DNA of 64,000 nucleotides, from contig JAJEKV010000085.1 in assembly GCA_021234155.1 (NCBI GenBank), positions 2,430,896 through 2,494,895 of the forward strand, read 5' to 3'. Within the stretch, counting starts at the first letter, position 1. Every line of letters begins with the position of its first letter. A program made the position numbers and the translations under genes. Positions 11,130 through 23,413 of this stretch are shown in pieces. Below the pieces are notes generated by a model. That model saw only the letters and a program-made list of their open reading frames with translations. It was not told the DNA's origin and did no database searches. Source of the DNA: Isoetes taiwanensis (Eukaryota > Streptophyta > Lycopodiopsida > Isoetales > Isoetaceae).

Positions 11130-13097
11130 TCTAGGCTGAGCACAATGACCATGCTTTAGCAGTTCTCTGTTTCTTTATAGCCATCAAAATGCTATCTATC
11201 TTCATTATTTCAACTATTTTACCTGACTCCTTGAGTTTCTCTTGTAACATTTATATGTTTTTTCCTCGTCAGAGGTTATTACTTATCAAACATTTCTTCA
11301 AAAGCTTAGGCATATCATGTCTTGTTAGTCTTGCAAAGGCCATATATTAACGCACTGTAAAATCACAATATCTGGCTCACAATTATCCTTTGTTGCTCGT
11401 TGAAAAATTTCTAAGGCATTAGAGCAGTTGACCAGTTTTGCAAGAGCGTAATAGGGCACCATATGTAATATCACAGTATGCAGCCCTTTTTAACTTCTTC
11501 ATCAAGCTCACAAGCCTTGTCAATTTTTCTTGGACTTACGCAAACATGAATTAGAGTATTCCATGTAATAATATTGCATAAAACCACTTTCTTCCATCTC
11601 CTCCACCAGCGAAATGCATCTGTCATTATTAGTCCAGCTTTGCAGTACCCATCAATGAGGATGCTGTAGGCAATGACATCAAAGAGCGCCAACCTCTTTT
11701 AGCTGCTTATAACGGACAAGATCTCGGGCTTCTTCAACTTTTCCAGCCTTACAAGACCATCCAAAAGTGCACTATAGATCACAATATCAGGAATGCAGCC
11801 TGCTCTGTTGCCTCTTTTAACACCATAGAAGCATCATCAAAAGAAATCCAGCCTTACGAAAGGCATTTAAAACAATGGTGTAACTATGAATCTGGCAAGC
11901 AACCTTTTAGCCATTGTTTGGAGAATACTGCGAGCTTCAAGTCTATCTGCCTTGCAGAGGCCATTCAGAATATGATTTGCAGGTTATGGATTAGGTTTCA
12001 CATTTATTTGGGCATGCCACTCAGAGCTTCTCAGCCTTATTATCAGTTGTACAGGCCATTGTAATAGAGTCATATGTAAAAGCATTTGGTGAGCATGCTT
12101 TTGATTATTTCCTCCAAAATTTTATATGCTTTGTGACTTTTCAACACACATGCCATCCAAAGAAACACGTAGTTACAACATCAGATTGTACACCCTCTGG
12201 ATATCATCTCATCAAAAGTTTTTGAGCATCTACATTTCCAGATTTGCATAGTCCATCAATCGATACTATATGTGATAATATCTGGATTTACATACGGAAG
12301 CCACCATTTTATGAAAATTTTTGGGATTTCATCTACTTGACTAGCTTTACAAAGTCCATTAAGATAGCTATTGTAAGTGACTATGTCAGGCTACAACCAC
12401 ATTCACCCATCATTCCAAAAGAGCTTTAGAATTGCCTCATCAATTTTATTGAATCTACAGACCATTTAAAGAGAGTTACATAAGTTATAGCATTGGGTGC
12501 CATTCATTTACACATCTCATCAAAATATATTTCATAAGCCTTGTCAAGTTGCCTGCTCCTGGCAAACCATTGATGAGGGAGAGAGGTGTAAGGGAATCAC
12601 AGTGGGCTTGCACCTGTCTTCCTCATTTCTTCTAGTAATTCATAACCTGAGGTCAATTTGTACTGCTTTGGTATCCATCAAGGAAGTATTGTATACTACC
12701 ATCAGGGGACATTTTACTGTTCCCATTTCTAAGAATAAATCTGCAGCCCTGTCCAATTTCACCTACTTTGCAAAAACCTTTTATCAAAATACTGAACGTA
12801 AAAATATCTGGAATGTGGCCTTCTTTTTGGCATTTGGTTATAAATCTGATAAGCTCTTTCATGTTTTCTTGCACGAATGAGCAGCTGAAGTAAGCTGTTA
12901 TAGGTGTAGAGATTATGCTTACAGTCTATCCTCTGTGATACCCAATTAAAGAAGTTTTCTGCAGTTCTAGGATCCTCTAAGCGCTTAAGAACCTCACAAC
13001 TATCTGTGAATTTTAACAAGAGGCATTCCCACTGCTGTAGTGCTTCCTCAATGCACTGTCGTCCTGTTTCATTCTTTTCAGTATTTAAAATCACCAT
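11130..13097 (-). pseudogene. P-class pentatricopeptide repeat (PPR) protein pseudogene
   Basis: Read on the minus strand from the ATG at 13097, the N-terminal frame (to about 12760) gives a typical PPR leader with ENFFNWVSQRIDCKHNLYTYNS, then FTFSILIKGFCKVGEI at 12790-12830. Further repeats follow in changing frames: SIDGLCKSGNVDAQK (about 12240), HILNGLCKADRLEARS (about 11950), VIYSALLDGL (about 11780), AYSILIDGYCKAGL (about 11640), ITWNTLIH (about 11560), and a last degraded repeat near 11360. A lysine-rich end (KLKESGKIVEIMKID) is readable near 11200. P-type PPR proteins bind organelle RNA. The repeats are 35 residues long with the usual 'D..TYN.LI.G.CK' pattern, but at least five frameshifts and several stops make this copy non-functional. 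No mitochondrial targeting signal can be judged. Confidence 0.85.
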
Positions 13098-13099
13098 TT

Positions 13100-14149
13100 T
13101 ACATCAACTAGATACCGAGAGTGGTCTTGGGGTTTCCCTCTCCAACCAACGCTGTTCGTTCTACTAGCTGAGGTGCTAGGTTGCTAGCTTCTTCAATTGC
13201 CACACTGCCATAGAGACGAGCTTGCACATGAGTAATATCACGAACGAACCGGTTTCAACTTCTGAGGCTCGATCTAGATCAACTCCTGGTCGGAACGTAA
13301 CCCGTTTTCTGTATCGATTTAGAGCCTGCATAGTAGGTTTTAGGGTTTGGGGCAAGATGACAGAAACCTCTAAAAGCCTGTAAGGAGATCATCGCGGTAA
13401 ATGTCGGACGTGGGCATGTGCAGCCGGCCTTAAATGGCCGTTGTCCACACAAACGCCATGTAATTTATTTTGGGCGTAGCTATAATATCAAGGAACACGG
13501 ATATACCACTGGATATGGCCACGGCATCCGATATATACGGCGCTCCGGAGTCACTTGCGAGTTAGGGTACGTTCCCACGAGGTTTTGGACAAGATAAACA
13601 GATCGGACTTCTCATAAGCAATCCCTTCTGGTTTCTAAAATGCTCAAAATTGCTTTTAGAGTTCACCTTGCGATCTGGCAAAGCCGTTTGCACGAGAACA
13701 CTATGACTTCCAGCCTTCATGGGAACGTAGCCTATACCTTTCAAGTCCAAATTAATTTCTATTAACATTTCTCGCGGGGCAAGCTTATCGTGAGTAATAA
13801 AAAATATGCAAACCTTGATTACTCGCTTGCTCTCTTGCTAATAATTCTTCATTAATTTGTAAGACATTGGTTATTGTCCTTTATACTATTTCTAACTCGA
13901 TCATAATCTAATTTAAGCTATTTCGGACTCTTTGACACCTTAGGACTCATTTTTAGCTTTGACTCTTTTTCATCACTTAACATGTGGCATTGAGCCGCGA
14001 GGCTTCGTCTGGTGTTGAGGATAAATCGGCCCGAGGTTATGGACATCGCGAGGATCGGCTATGTCCTGGGGCACACACTAGACATGTATATGTACATTTA
14101 TTTTATGATGATGTATACTTATGCGGTTTGTGACATTCTTATTCTGCTT
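13100..14149. other. No gene seen upstream of the PPR pseudogene
   Basis: May contain the former promoter and 5' leader of the PPR pseudogene; on the minus strand TAAAACCTACTATGC-like and AAACCCTAAAACC words occur near 13340, typical of plant 5' leaders. The ORF at 13562-13768 (minus) has no recognised motif. Confidence 0.5.
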
Positions 14150-14285
14150 AGTGTTTTTTCCTCGAAAACCCTTGAGGGTTTTCTAACCAGGTAGTAATAA
14201 GTTTGCTTCTACTAATTCCTAGGTCCCATAGGCGATTGGTCTCGATGGATGAGGTAAAACCATTCTTTGCTTTCTTTCTTAATAT
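14150..14285 (+). repeat. LINE 3' tail copy
   Basis: Contains TTTTTTCCTCGAAAACCC TTGA GGGTTTTC, a perfect AAAACCC/GGGTTTT stem, then GTAGTAATAAG, then GGTCCCATAGGCGATTGGTCTCGATGGATGAGGTAAAA and a TTTCTT-rich tail. The order matches the 3' end of the LINE copy at 47.7-48.6 kb. No coding sequence of that LINE is readable upstream, so this is a severely 5'-truncated copy or a SINE sharing the tail. Confidence 0.6.
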
Positions 14286-14735
14286 TGTGAGAACACTTGT
14301 GGCAATTTCAACAACCCAAGCTAGCTGATTAGAATCGTCTGCTCCAGTGTCCTTGCGGCTCAGAAGCACATCTCCAACTAAATGTCTTCCCCTTTCTACG
14401 CCAGGCACCGGGAGCCCTTTATCGGTTCTACTTTGGCTTTTTCATATTAGGTTGTACATTTGGCCTTTCAATCTAACCCGGCTTGATTACCATGTGGAGA
14501 AGCGTGTATAAGAGTACTAACAATCATTAGTATCCTTGATCTTCCCCTTAGCTTATACAATTAAGCTCCTACTTGCTATAAGCCAAAATGAAGTTGGACT
14601 CAGCCAAAACATTTGTAAGAAGCATATCATATGTTGTGAGTTTTGTTGGAATGTATTTTAGGTTCTCCTTCTCAACTTCATCTCTTATAGCATGATGATG
14701 CTTATCTTACATGTTTCGTTAAAAGTGACAAGTAG

Positions 14736-16080
14736 GATTTTTTTTTTTTGGAAGAACTATGTCATCAATATATTAAAAGAATGGTAATGTTACAAAGCAA
14801 GTGAGGAGGAAGGAGAAGCTTTAAAGAGGCAGCGAATACCTCGGCACTCACAACAAACTCCACCGAAAAGCTGCAGCTCTCTTTGGCAGCCTGGGCAGGC
14901 CATCACCATCTACAACACCCAAGAGTCAGCCAAATGGGAAACTTAAAGCTCTACTAATCCAGGGAACTACGAAGCTTTGAAATATAGCTTGTACAGTCGA
15001 GGTCGAGGGCTGCGGTATTTGAATCCTGAAAGATCCTAGCCATTTGCGGCTTCGAATCAGCCACACCAACCAAACCCGCATACGGATGCTGGAAGCTTCT
15101 TTGCCATAAAATGAAAGCACCGAGGATACACATGAGCGACAAGCTGGCGGCTAGTCAATCTCACACGAAGCAGGCCCTAACCCAATCCAGGCTGACGCAG
15201 TGAGGGCATAAAAGTAGACAATGCTCCGCAGTCTCACGATGAAGGCCACAACAAGGCGAGAGAGAAGGACTCACACAGGCCTAAAGTGACTCACAAGGGC
15301 ATTCACCACGTCTGATTGCACTACACATACTGAAACACCCTAATCTTGATTGGAAATGAGCCTCCATGTCCGTCCAAGCGCCATCGAGAACCACGGAAGG
15401 CTGCCGAGACCACTTACTTTGAAGAGGCGGTGTGAAAGTAAAATGAATAGTCAGCACCCGTAACAAGACATACAAAACAAAGAAGACACAACATCAGGAT
15501 GAACCTTCTAAACTGCACCACCACATCATCACGAGGACTATAGGTATGTGTAGCGGAGTTTTCAGCCACTTGTTCCCCGGATAGCAGTCCACTTTGCACC
15601 TCGAGGCGAGAAGCGAGGCTTCGAAAAGAATTCCCGCAAGCTAGCTGACCACCCCAGTACCAATCCTCCAAGGTGAGCCACGGCAGCTAAGCGCCTCCAT
15701 GTGAGAACCTCGCGTCCAGGAGCATGCGATTATGGCGGCCAAAAGAACAAGTCTTGGCGAGGGTAGGAACCCGCGAGGAGAAGAGTGGTGATAAAGGCGA
15801 GGCATAATCACAGGCGGAAGCACGCACATGATCCCAAGCATAGCACCCCGTGAAATATCGACAATATTCAGCACGGAGAAGATGCCCCATCTGCGAGATA
15901 CTCCAAACAAACTTAGGCCAACACCTTACTATGCGTGCCAAATCCGAATGGCCAAAGCCCCGTACTCAGGAAGGAGACACTTCCACCAAGCCACTTTAAC
16001 AACCGCCCCTTCATCATGCCACCCCACACAAAATTTAGAACAATCTTATCCAAAGGCACATCTTACCCTTAGGAGACAAT
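14736..16080 (-). pseudogene. LINE 3' fragment with poly(A), minus strand
   Basis: On the minus strand the broken frames from about 16050 down to 14900 read as the C-terminus of a plant LINE reverse transcriptase: LNFVWGGMMKGRLLKWLG, ALAKFVWSISQMGHLLRAEY with the usual W-D-H spacing, then a zf-RVT-like end with CCGLHRETAEHCLLLCPHC near 15230. The element ends in a short 3' region and a run of A on the minus strand (T run at 14739-14751), as expected for target-primed reverse transcription. Multiple frameshifts and stops make it a pseudogene. It belongs to a different LINE type from the microsatellite-tailed copies, because its tail is poly(A). Confidence 0.7.
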
Positions 16081-16199
16081 TAGGATTTTTAATCATTGTT
16101 GCTCCATGTTTATCATCCACAATAATGAAGTGGCTTTCTTATCCAACTAGCATTGGTGGTATTTAGTCATATGATCTTTTATCTTTTGCCGAAAGCTGC

Positions 16200-16830
16200 C
16201 ACATATGCTATTTACGCACTTGATTTTTGCCACATTCTTGTTTTTGCTTGCCCATGGTATTTATATCTGATCTAACACATCTAGATGGATATTTTGTATC
16301 ATCTATATCTCCCCAGTCAGCATTTGCATGGTCAATGAGCTCACTTTCTTGACTTTGTGTGGAATGTGTACCATGATCAATAAATTACACTTTCAAATAC
16401 CTCGATACCCCATATAGTGGCTATCAATGTTGTCTTGGATTATTTATTAAATTCTTAGAGTAAAATTTGCATCATAAATTGTATCGGTCCTAACACAATT
16501 TCGCGATTAATACAGGTATATAAGCCAACTATTTGCAATAAAGCTTTATTCTCATTCCTTCCAATGTAATGAATTTGGGCACACTTATTGCTTAATTCTA
16601 AATCAAGCATAATGGGTGTTTTGGTAGTTGCATTTTAAGCATCATGAACCTATTAATTATTTTTCTTGATATCCTTTTTAGGAGTCAAATCTAGCTCCCC
16701 ATGAATTAATTTTTCTTACTTCCATTGTTAATAGCATTTTAAGCTCTCGAGTCATTGTTGGAAGAAGTTTTCAATAGCAATTATATTTGCTCGGTCGAGG
16801 CCTTGTCATTATTATCATCCACATCTCTGA
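16200..16830 (-). pseudogene. Copia reverse transcriptase/RNase H remnant, minus strand
   Basis: Minus-strand frames contain LPKHPLCLI, NLINNPRQH, SRYLKV and ELIDHANADWGDIDDTKYPS, which correspond in order to the copia segment 'FLSKFM.NPRQHHW....RYLKGT......DADWAGDIDDRKSTSGY'. The RNase H continues toward 16230 (MGKQKQECG). Stops are frequent. No LTR was assigned to it. Confidence 0.6.
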
Positions 16831-16899
16831 CATCATTACCGGTATAGGTTACTTATATATGGGTACACATTAAGGTACTTATTTCTGAGTACTAGACAT

Positions 16900-16990
16900 A
16901 TGTGCTGAGCTTGGCCCATTAGCGAGACATGTAATTTACATTTTCTACTAATGATTATTGAATTATTCAATTGGCCATTGCATGAAATAC
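16900..16990 (+). repeat. Dispersed repeat, second copy at 29843-29935
   Basis: GAGCTTGGCCCATTAGCGAG and CATGTAATTTAC...TGATGATTATTGA-like words recur, in the same orientation, at 29846-29935 (GAGCTTGACCCATTAGTAGG). About 90 bases are alignable with small indels. It probably comes from an LTR or MITE; the family is not identified. Confidence 0.55.
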
Positions 16991-16999
16991 ATACTATGT

Positions 17000-19159
17000 A
17001 TGAAATTTTATAAAGTTCATGTGATAAGCATAAGGGCATCGGTTTACGTGAGGGTTTTCTAGAGAAGGGCGAGGAAGGGCAATTTCTTAGCACTTTTTGG
17101 TCAAAGTTTGGAGCATCATATCCGCGGTGATCCGAGATTCAAATGTAGGTAATTTTTACTTTGTTGGAAAGGTTCTCAAATCAACTTTACGGATTGGATT
17201 TGAGTTATGATAAAGAATAATGATGATTATTCGGAATTGATTGTGCATGTATCTTCTTATATAGATTGATTCTTGGAACCTTTGCGTCTTTTGAGCCACA
17301 ACAACTACAAGAGTCCATATTTGAAGAATTCTCAAGTGGGTTGTTTACAACACACTTTATGGAATGCCTTAGTTTGTGCTTCTTGTTAAAGGAAAAAATT
17401 GTGATTTATTATATTGAATTTAGGGTACTCGAAAATTATTGGGGATTAGGTGGTTCATCTAATAAAATTGTTGGATACACTAGTTTTGGATGCAGGATAG
17501 GCTTGTAAAGCTTATTTTGTTTAAATAAGAGTCTTGATCTGTACACAAAATGGAAATAGAGATTAGAAGTTTGTCAGCGTGCGTTTACGTAACGCCCGCG
17601 TGTGATCCCCTCCATTCTTGGGAATGAAGTTGGGCTAATCCATTAAAGCATTGGCTATTTCATAGCGCCGGTTTTAGGTTTTGGGATTTCTATGCGATTT
17701 TAGGTTTAGGTTTCTATCATGTTTTAGGTTTAGTTGCGCCGACCTCTTACGCACCTCTGAGCTCTCTTTTTTTTTCTTAGCATGTTCTCTCATTTTTGTT
17801 CTTGACTCACGAGCTCACAATTTTTTGTTCTTGACTCGAGCTCTCATTTTTGTTCTTAGCGAATTATTGTTCTTAGCAGTCGCGGGCTCTTGAGTTTTCA
17901 GGTAGCATGTTCTTTCGCGGCTCGAAATCGGATATAGCCGGACCTACGAGGTTATTTCTTAGCATTTGCTCTAAGCTCTGAGTATATATAATGTCTCGGT
18001 TTGGCCTTGGGGACCTCTTTTCTTTGAATCTCTGTGCTCTGTTGCGGATCAGGAGTCCTACATTTTCTTGCCCTCAAATGTCTCCCTTGTTTACAAAACC
18101 TACGTTACACTTGAATCTAAGCATTTGTTTTGTTATTTCATTCTAAACCTCATTCTTCTTCTTAACCTACATTTTTCTTTGCCGGATCTAAACCTCTCCA
18201 AGCGCCTCCTATTTCCATTTTGTAGGGAATGGAGGTTAGTCCTCCATTCCGGTTTTCGCGAGGCGACCGGCTCCGTGCGCCCGGTCAGCGGACCACACAA
18301 AGCAGGGAATGAGAATCCCCTCCATTCCTATCTAAACAAAACTGCGAGTCATAGTGAGACATTGAAGAATATGAACATGTTAAATTAGTGCTAGAAGCTT
18401 GTAGAGGAAAACATAAAATTTAAGGAGCCTAGCATAGCAGATTTGGTTGCCCAAGCCAGGCAAAAAAGCCAGGCAAAACAGATAGGAAGCCATTCAACTT
18501 GCATGGAAAATCTTAGATTGTGCAGAAACTTATCTGAAGAGGCCAATTGAAACTTATCTGAAACTTATGTGAAGTCTTAGATTGTGCATGGAAAGTCTTA
18601 GATTGTTGAAGTAGCTATTGGAGCCTGCAACAAAGCCGTCATGACATAATTAGAGTTCTGGAAGGCACCTCCAAATAACTGGAGCGGTCAGGATGGAAAC
18701 ACCTATATGCAGTGCATTATGGGTTTAGAACCAGTGCAGATTGAACAAGATTATCCACGGTTGTCAATAATAATTGATAGTATGAAAATGCTTGCCACTT
18801 CCTAATCAATAAGTAATTTAGAGGTCTTCTAAGTGAAAAGCATCCCAAAGGTCGAGGTTACTGCGGCTGTCTGGATAAATGCCATTTGCAACAGCAAATT
18901 TGTTTGACCACAATAGTGGCTCGGTTGTCGAATTGGTAACAAGAACTCTTGTTTCAATTGCTACATAGTGAAAAGGAGACTTTTAGACTTGGATAAAAAT
19001 TGTGCTTTATAGAATGTGATGAGATTTAGATCAGAAGTCTTGAGCATAATAGCGAATCCTGCAAGACTAGCACAATGGAATAATTATGAAAGGAATCTAG
19101 AACTCTTAGAGAGCTTGTCTTGATAATTAATTAATAATAGGCAAAAGTTATAAAAAAAG
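17000..19159. other. No gene seen; short repeats and palindromes
   Basis: No coding region was recognised. At 17660-17725 the word TTTTAGGTTT recurs about four times; it is telomere-like but too irregular to be an array. At 17785-17880 a TTTTTGTTCTTGACTC-type unit repeats about three times. CCCTCCATTCC-containing words occur at 17610, 18228-18252 and 18310-18328. The last is followed by TATCTAAACAAAAC and could be a DNA-transposon end; no partner end was found. Confidence 0.5.
18228..18252. repeat. Short perfect palindrome
   Basis: GGAATGGAGG, then TTAGT, then CCTCCATTCC: 10-bp perfect arms around a 5-nt loop. The same CCTCCATTCC word recurs at 18318-18327 within GGGAATGAGAATCCCC. It may be a remnant of a DNA transposon; nothing more can be shown. 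Confidence 0.6.
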
Positions 19160-19290
19160 GAATATTGTGGAAAATTGAATTGAATTATTTTTATTGTCTA
19201 CAGAGATAAATCGGCCTATGGGCCCCAAAATGAACACAATGGACATATCACTGTCCAGTTAGAACAAACCCGCCCCGAAAAGTTTCGAGG
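19160..19290 (-). repeat. LINE 3' tail copy, minus strand
   Basis: On the minus strand it reads TTTTTTCCTCGAAACTTTTC, GGGGCGGGTTTG, CAGTGATATG, then GGGGCCCATAGGCCGATTTA, TCTCTGTAGACAATAAAAA and an (AATTC)-type tail. Block order matches the copies at 14150, 32570 and 57690. No ORF of the LINE is readable upstream. Confidence 0.6.
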
Positions 19291-19685
19291 AAAAAAGCGT
19301 AAGCGTGATAATAAGAATCTTGACAAAGGCCTTTATGAAAACGACATTGCCATTGTAGGATGGAGGATATTTTGAGATGGGGATTCGAAGATATGAAGAC
19401 ATTATATGGGGACGTAGATGAAAATAAACCTTGGATAAAGGATATGGATAATAAATAGGAAAATGACAAATTTTATAGCTAAAAGAATTATATCATAGCA
19501 ATGTGTGATTCCTCTTCTCTCTTGAGAAAGAGGATCTAGAAAGCATATGGGGCTTATGGGCATGGTGATGGCATGGAGCCCAATGAGAATATCATGTTAT
19601 AATTCTAAAGGCAATTTGATTGCATTATCCTTTAGGTCAAAATCGACCTAGACTATTCTTGTGTACATAGCAAATTGTCTCAGAT

Positions 19686-19945
19686 CGTTATGAAGAAGCT
19701 CGATAATTTTAGAAGATAGAAAGAGATAAGGACAGGGAATCGGATGAACTTACATGACATATAGCTGGTCGAATATGCCTAACAGCTTGAAATAAGGGCC
19801 AATTTTGGGATTGCCATGGATGGACATGAGGCTTGAATAAGCATAGGACACATTTTTTGCTTAGGTGGATGTCGAGACAAAAAGCTTGTAGTATAATATT
19901 TGTTGGTTGAACCATTGGTTTTGTAAATTGATCTATAAATCAACA
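19686..19945 (+). repeat. 5' LTR of the 19.7-23.7 kb copia element
   Basis: Collinear with 23414-23682: GTTATGAAGAAG, AGATAAGGACAGGGAATCGG, ATTTTGGGATTGCCATG, and the nearly identical last 70 bases starting AAAAGCTTGTAGTATAATAT and ending ATAAATCAACA. The body differs by roughly one base in eight, the last 65 bases hardly at all. Confidence 0.85.
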
Positions 19946-19946
19946 G

Positions 19947-19958
19947 TGGTATCAGAGC
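19947..19958 (+). other. Primer binding site (tRNA-Met type)
   Basis: TGGTATCAGAGC lies one base after the LTR end. It is the sequence complementary to the 3' end of initiator tRNA-Met that most plant copia elements use to start minus-strand DNA synthesis. Confidence 0.85.
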
Positions 19959-19960
19959 TA

Positions 19961-20160
19961 TGGCAACACAATTTGGTGCCTCATTGCTTAGTGCAATTGA
20001 GGTCTACAAAGGGAGGAGATGCAGCTTCGGATCTAGAAGAAAATTATTGATGTTCTAAGCGAGAAGATTTGTGGTCCTTGGTTGATATTAATTTGCGGAT
20101 ATCACCCACATGAGTGCAAATAAGCTCTCTTTGCGGGAGGAGGTGTTACCTCAGAAGTGC
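19961..20160 (+). pseudogene. Copia gag N-terminal remnant
   Basis: The frame opens MATQFGASLLSAIEVYKGR 15 bases after the primer binding site, then shows the broken equivalent of the copia gag start 'W...I...L....LW..VD' (KLLMF, RRFVVLG). The gag frame is lost within 100 bases. The remainder to about 21200 holds only weak gag-like fragments, with no intact zinc knuckle seen. Confidence 0.55.
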
Positions 20161-21229
20161 ATCAGAGTAAGCATTTTCATTTAATTTTAACACTCAGTGC
20201 AAGTGGAATATGACAGGATGCAAAAGTACATGAAGCTAAAAACTATTTTGTGCTTGCTTGAGAAATTGGTCCTAACAATTTGCTTAATGTAAGGAAGATG
20301 GTCACGAGAAAATATAGAAATATTTTGCTTGAAAATTTTGAGAAAGAAATCATCTTCTCTGGAAGCTAGATGTGTTGACAAGGAGTTGTGAAATCTCAAA
20401 TATCATGAGAAAGACATTCTTGGTCTTTCAAAAACTTGTGATATTTTGGAGGATCTTGAAGGTACAAGTCTTCATAAGCGATATGGTTTCTTGGTGAAGT
20501 GATAATTGCGGGGACCTTATGCACGAGTTTGGACAACGAAGTGTTTGTTAGAAATATGGCAAAAACAAGAATGGAGGCGAGAGAAGAATGATGAGGACAG
20601 AGTCGGCACGTGGTGAACAAAATTTCGTCGAATGAGGTCTTATCACATAAGTTAAGCTAGGCAGTGGGCAAGTTCTTCAAGCTCTTCTTTCAAGGGAAGA
20701 AAGGAGATGGGAGTGATAGGCCCAAATTGGACCTTAGATGTTAGGTCACTTAAAGGTGGTACCCAAAACTAGGAATGAAATTTTTTGTCATAAGCTGTGT
20801 GGTGGGCGTGTGGTTACATCTCCCTAATTGCTCGGCCAAGCAAAGGGAGTGTTAGAAGCGGGGACATTAGTGCATGTGGTGGTGCAAGAGGTGGCGGGAA
20901 GAAGAAAAGAAATTTGTTTACGGAATCGAGCAAAGAGATGCGAGAGTGTTCTGATGGAAGCTAACATTGCTAAGGAAGTTGCCCTTTGAGGGAGGAAAAT
21001 TGATGATGAAGATCTTGAGGTAAAACAACCCTAACACTTTGTCTTTGAATAATACTGATGAGGATAGCAAAGAGTGATGATGGCGATTTGGTGGTTATAG
21101 AAAGTGGAGTTAGCGGTCCATAAATAAACAATGGACTCTAAAGGATTCTTTGTGGGAGGAAGATACGGACATGTCGCGGGTTGGCAATGGAAACCTTGAA
21201 AATGAATCTGAGTCGCTGCGGCTTTTTGA

Positions 21230-22450
21230 CTTGAATGGAGGTTGTAAATTTGAGAAGCTTATTTTGTGTGTACCAAGTTTAGTGAAAAACCTGATCTCGG
21301 TTACTGTTGGTGGATCTTGGTTATAAGGTTTTGTTTGAAAAAGTTGAATGTAAAAGTGTTTTTGAGAAATGAAATCAAGTTTTGGGAGAGCGTGTAGGCA
21401 ATCTATTTGGTTTAAATCTTTGAATGTTTCTCTAAAGTTAATCGGTGGCGTTGCCTTGATTGTACTTGGCACAATAGGCTCTGCCCATACTCGGTTTTTC
21501 TAATGTATATATGATATGAAAAAGCGAAGAAAAGGGTTAATATAAGAGCGTCCAGGAACTTGATACTAAGCGAGTGCATTTGTTGTATGCTAGGAGAAAG
21601 GAAACATGCAAGACTACCATTCAAAAATCCGGAAATAGAATAAAGGGAAGTTCTTGGGTTAGTGTATCTGGATCTTTGGGGGCCCTTGAGCGTTACTAGT
21701 CTTTCTAGAAAGCGGTATTTTATTACGTTCACTGATTATTTCAATAGGAAAGCATGGTGCTATATACGAGTATAAAGTCGAGGCCTTTAAAGCATTGAGG
21801 TTGTTTTGCTAAAGTAGAATGCCTAACTAACCAAAAATTAAATGTGTTAGATTTGGCCGGGGAGGGAATATTTGTCAAACGATTCATACAATATTGGCTA
21901 AGAAGGTATCATGAGACAACTAACTTGCCGGGTACTCTCCTCGGCCAAAGCGAGTTTACGAGCGAAGAATAGAACCATCTGAGATGTAGTTAGAGCAATC
22001 TTTGAAACATGGCACCTTAATTTTTGCTGGAAAGAAGCTTGATGAAGCTGAGTCTATGTTCAAAATATACTTCGAGTCAAGTGCTTCTGAGATAGGATTC
22101 CAAATCTATGTGGTGGGTAATACACCAACATATGACAAAGTTGAAAGTGTTTGGATCTTATCATTTGTTCATGTGCCTAAAGCGTGCTAAGTTAGATGGC
22201 CGAACTTTCATTGCCTATCTAAGGAGGATATGACATACGCAAGGGTATAGGTTGTATAACCACGAAATGAAGTATCATAGTGCTTGGCGTCAATTTTGAT
22301 GAAACAAGATTGTACAAGCCTCGGTGAGCCACGAAAGAAGCGGATAAAAAGGCCGAATATTGAATGTATGACAAGTAACAAGCAACTAGAATGCGGTGCA
22401 TTTGATAGCCAATGATTACGATATTACGATATGGATCTAGCATTTATGGC
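21230..22450 (+). pseudogene. Copia GAG-pre-integrase and integrase remnants
   Basis: VPSLVKNLISVTVGGSWL (21270-21320) corresponds to VPTLVRNLISVCQLVDLG of the copy at 25.8 kb. Further downstream, broken frames retain WYSP-like GYSPRPKRVYERR (about 21930, integrase NGVAER region). The ORF at 22002-22190 is short and probably integrase-derived. No intact DDE triad can be read. Confidence 0.5.
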
Positions 22451-22689
22451 GCTCTGACATGCGATTGATTGAAAGACATGAAGGTGATGATGCGTCCACA
22501 AGAAATTAACACTCACGACAAAGAAGGAGAAGCGGCTTCAGTGCGAAGTAATTTTGATCTTGATGGGTTGGCGAAATGAACATGGGTGTAGAAGTAGGGC
22601 TGGCGAGAAGCGTGTTGGAGTGCGATGTTTTAGAATCCTTGTTGATTCTAGAGCCTTGTATACCCTAATCATACAAGAAAGCTACAACT

Positions 22690-23413
22690 TGTGTGGATGC
22701 TTTAAAGTGGCATGAAGTTATGGAAAGTGAAATGAAATCCATCTACAAGACACATGTATATGAGCTTGTGGACGTGCCAGAAGATAAGAACATTGTGGGA
22801 AATAAATGGATCTGTAAGATCAAATTACAAGATGATGGAATTACACCAAAATACAAAGCTAGATTGGTAGTGCAGAGCTGGATGATATCTTTATGGAGCA
22901 AGCACCTGGTTATGAGCAGTGTAGCAATAAAGTCTGGAAGCATAAAAGAGCAGTTTATGAATTACAACAATCACCCAGAGAATGATACAAATATATTGAC
23001 ACCTTTCTGATAGAACACGGTTTTATCAAGCTTAAGAATGATGGAAATCTTTATATGCTAAAGCAAGGTAAGGATTGTTGCATTATAGCTTTGTACGTAG
23101 ATGATTGCATCATGGGAGCTAGTACTGTGCAGATTCTAAATCATTGCAAATCCTTGTTCAGCAAAAGATTTAAAATGAGTGACTTAGGAGAGTTACGTAA
23201 GTTTCTGGATATTGTGGTTTACAGAAACAGGCACAAGAAAATGCTTGCTTTGTCTCAGACCAAAAATCTAGAAGGAGTACTTGAGAGGTTTAAGATGCTA
23301 GACTGCAATCCTGTTCGAACTCCAATGGTGCTAGGTATTAAATTATCTAATTTAATATCTCCTCAAAATGAAGCTAGAAGATTAGAAATGAAGATACCAT
23401 ACAAAGAACTCAT
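22690..23413 (+). pseudogene. Copia reverse transcriptase, 3'-truncated
   Basis: RVT_2-type reverse transcriptase in two or three frames: ALKWHEVMESEMKSI, NIVGNKWICKIK, YKARLVVQ, then PREWYKYIDTFLIEHGF, and an open frame 23055-23432 with IIALYVDDCIMGAS (catalytic YVDD box), FKMSDLGELRKFL and CNPVRTPMV. The VKTAFLNG segment before VYEL is deleted. The frame runs directly into the LTR at 23414, with no RNase H or polypurine tract in between. It cannot make a full enzyme. Confidence 0.8.

Noticed and set aside
12497-12880. 127-codon plus-strand ORF
   Set aside because: Antisense shadow of the PPR pseudogene on the minus strand.
17660-17725. Interstitial telomere repeat (TTTAGG words)
   Set aside because: Only about four irregular TTTTAGGTTT words, not a TTTAGGG array.
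18918-18970. tRNA-like segment (GGCTCGGTTGTCGAATTGGTAAC...GTTTCAATTGC)
   Set aside because: A-box resemblance is partial, the B box is poor, and no cloverleaf can be formed.
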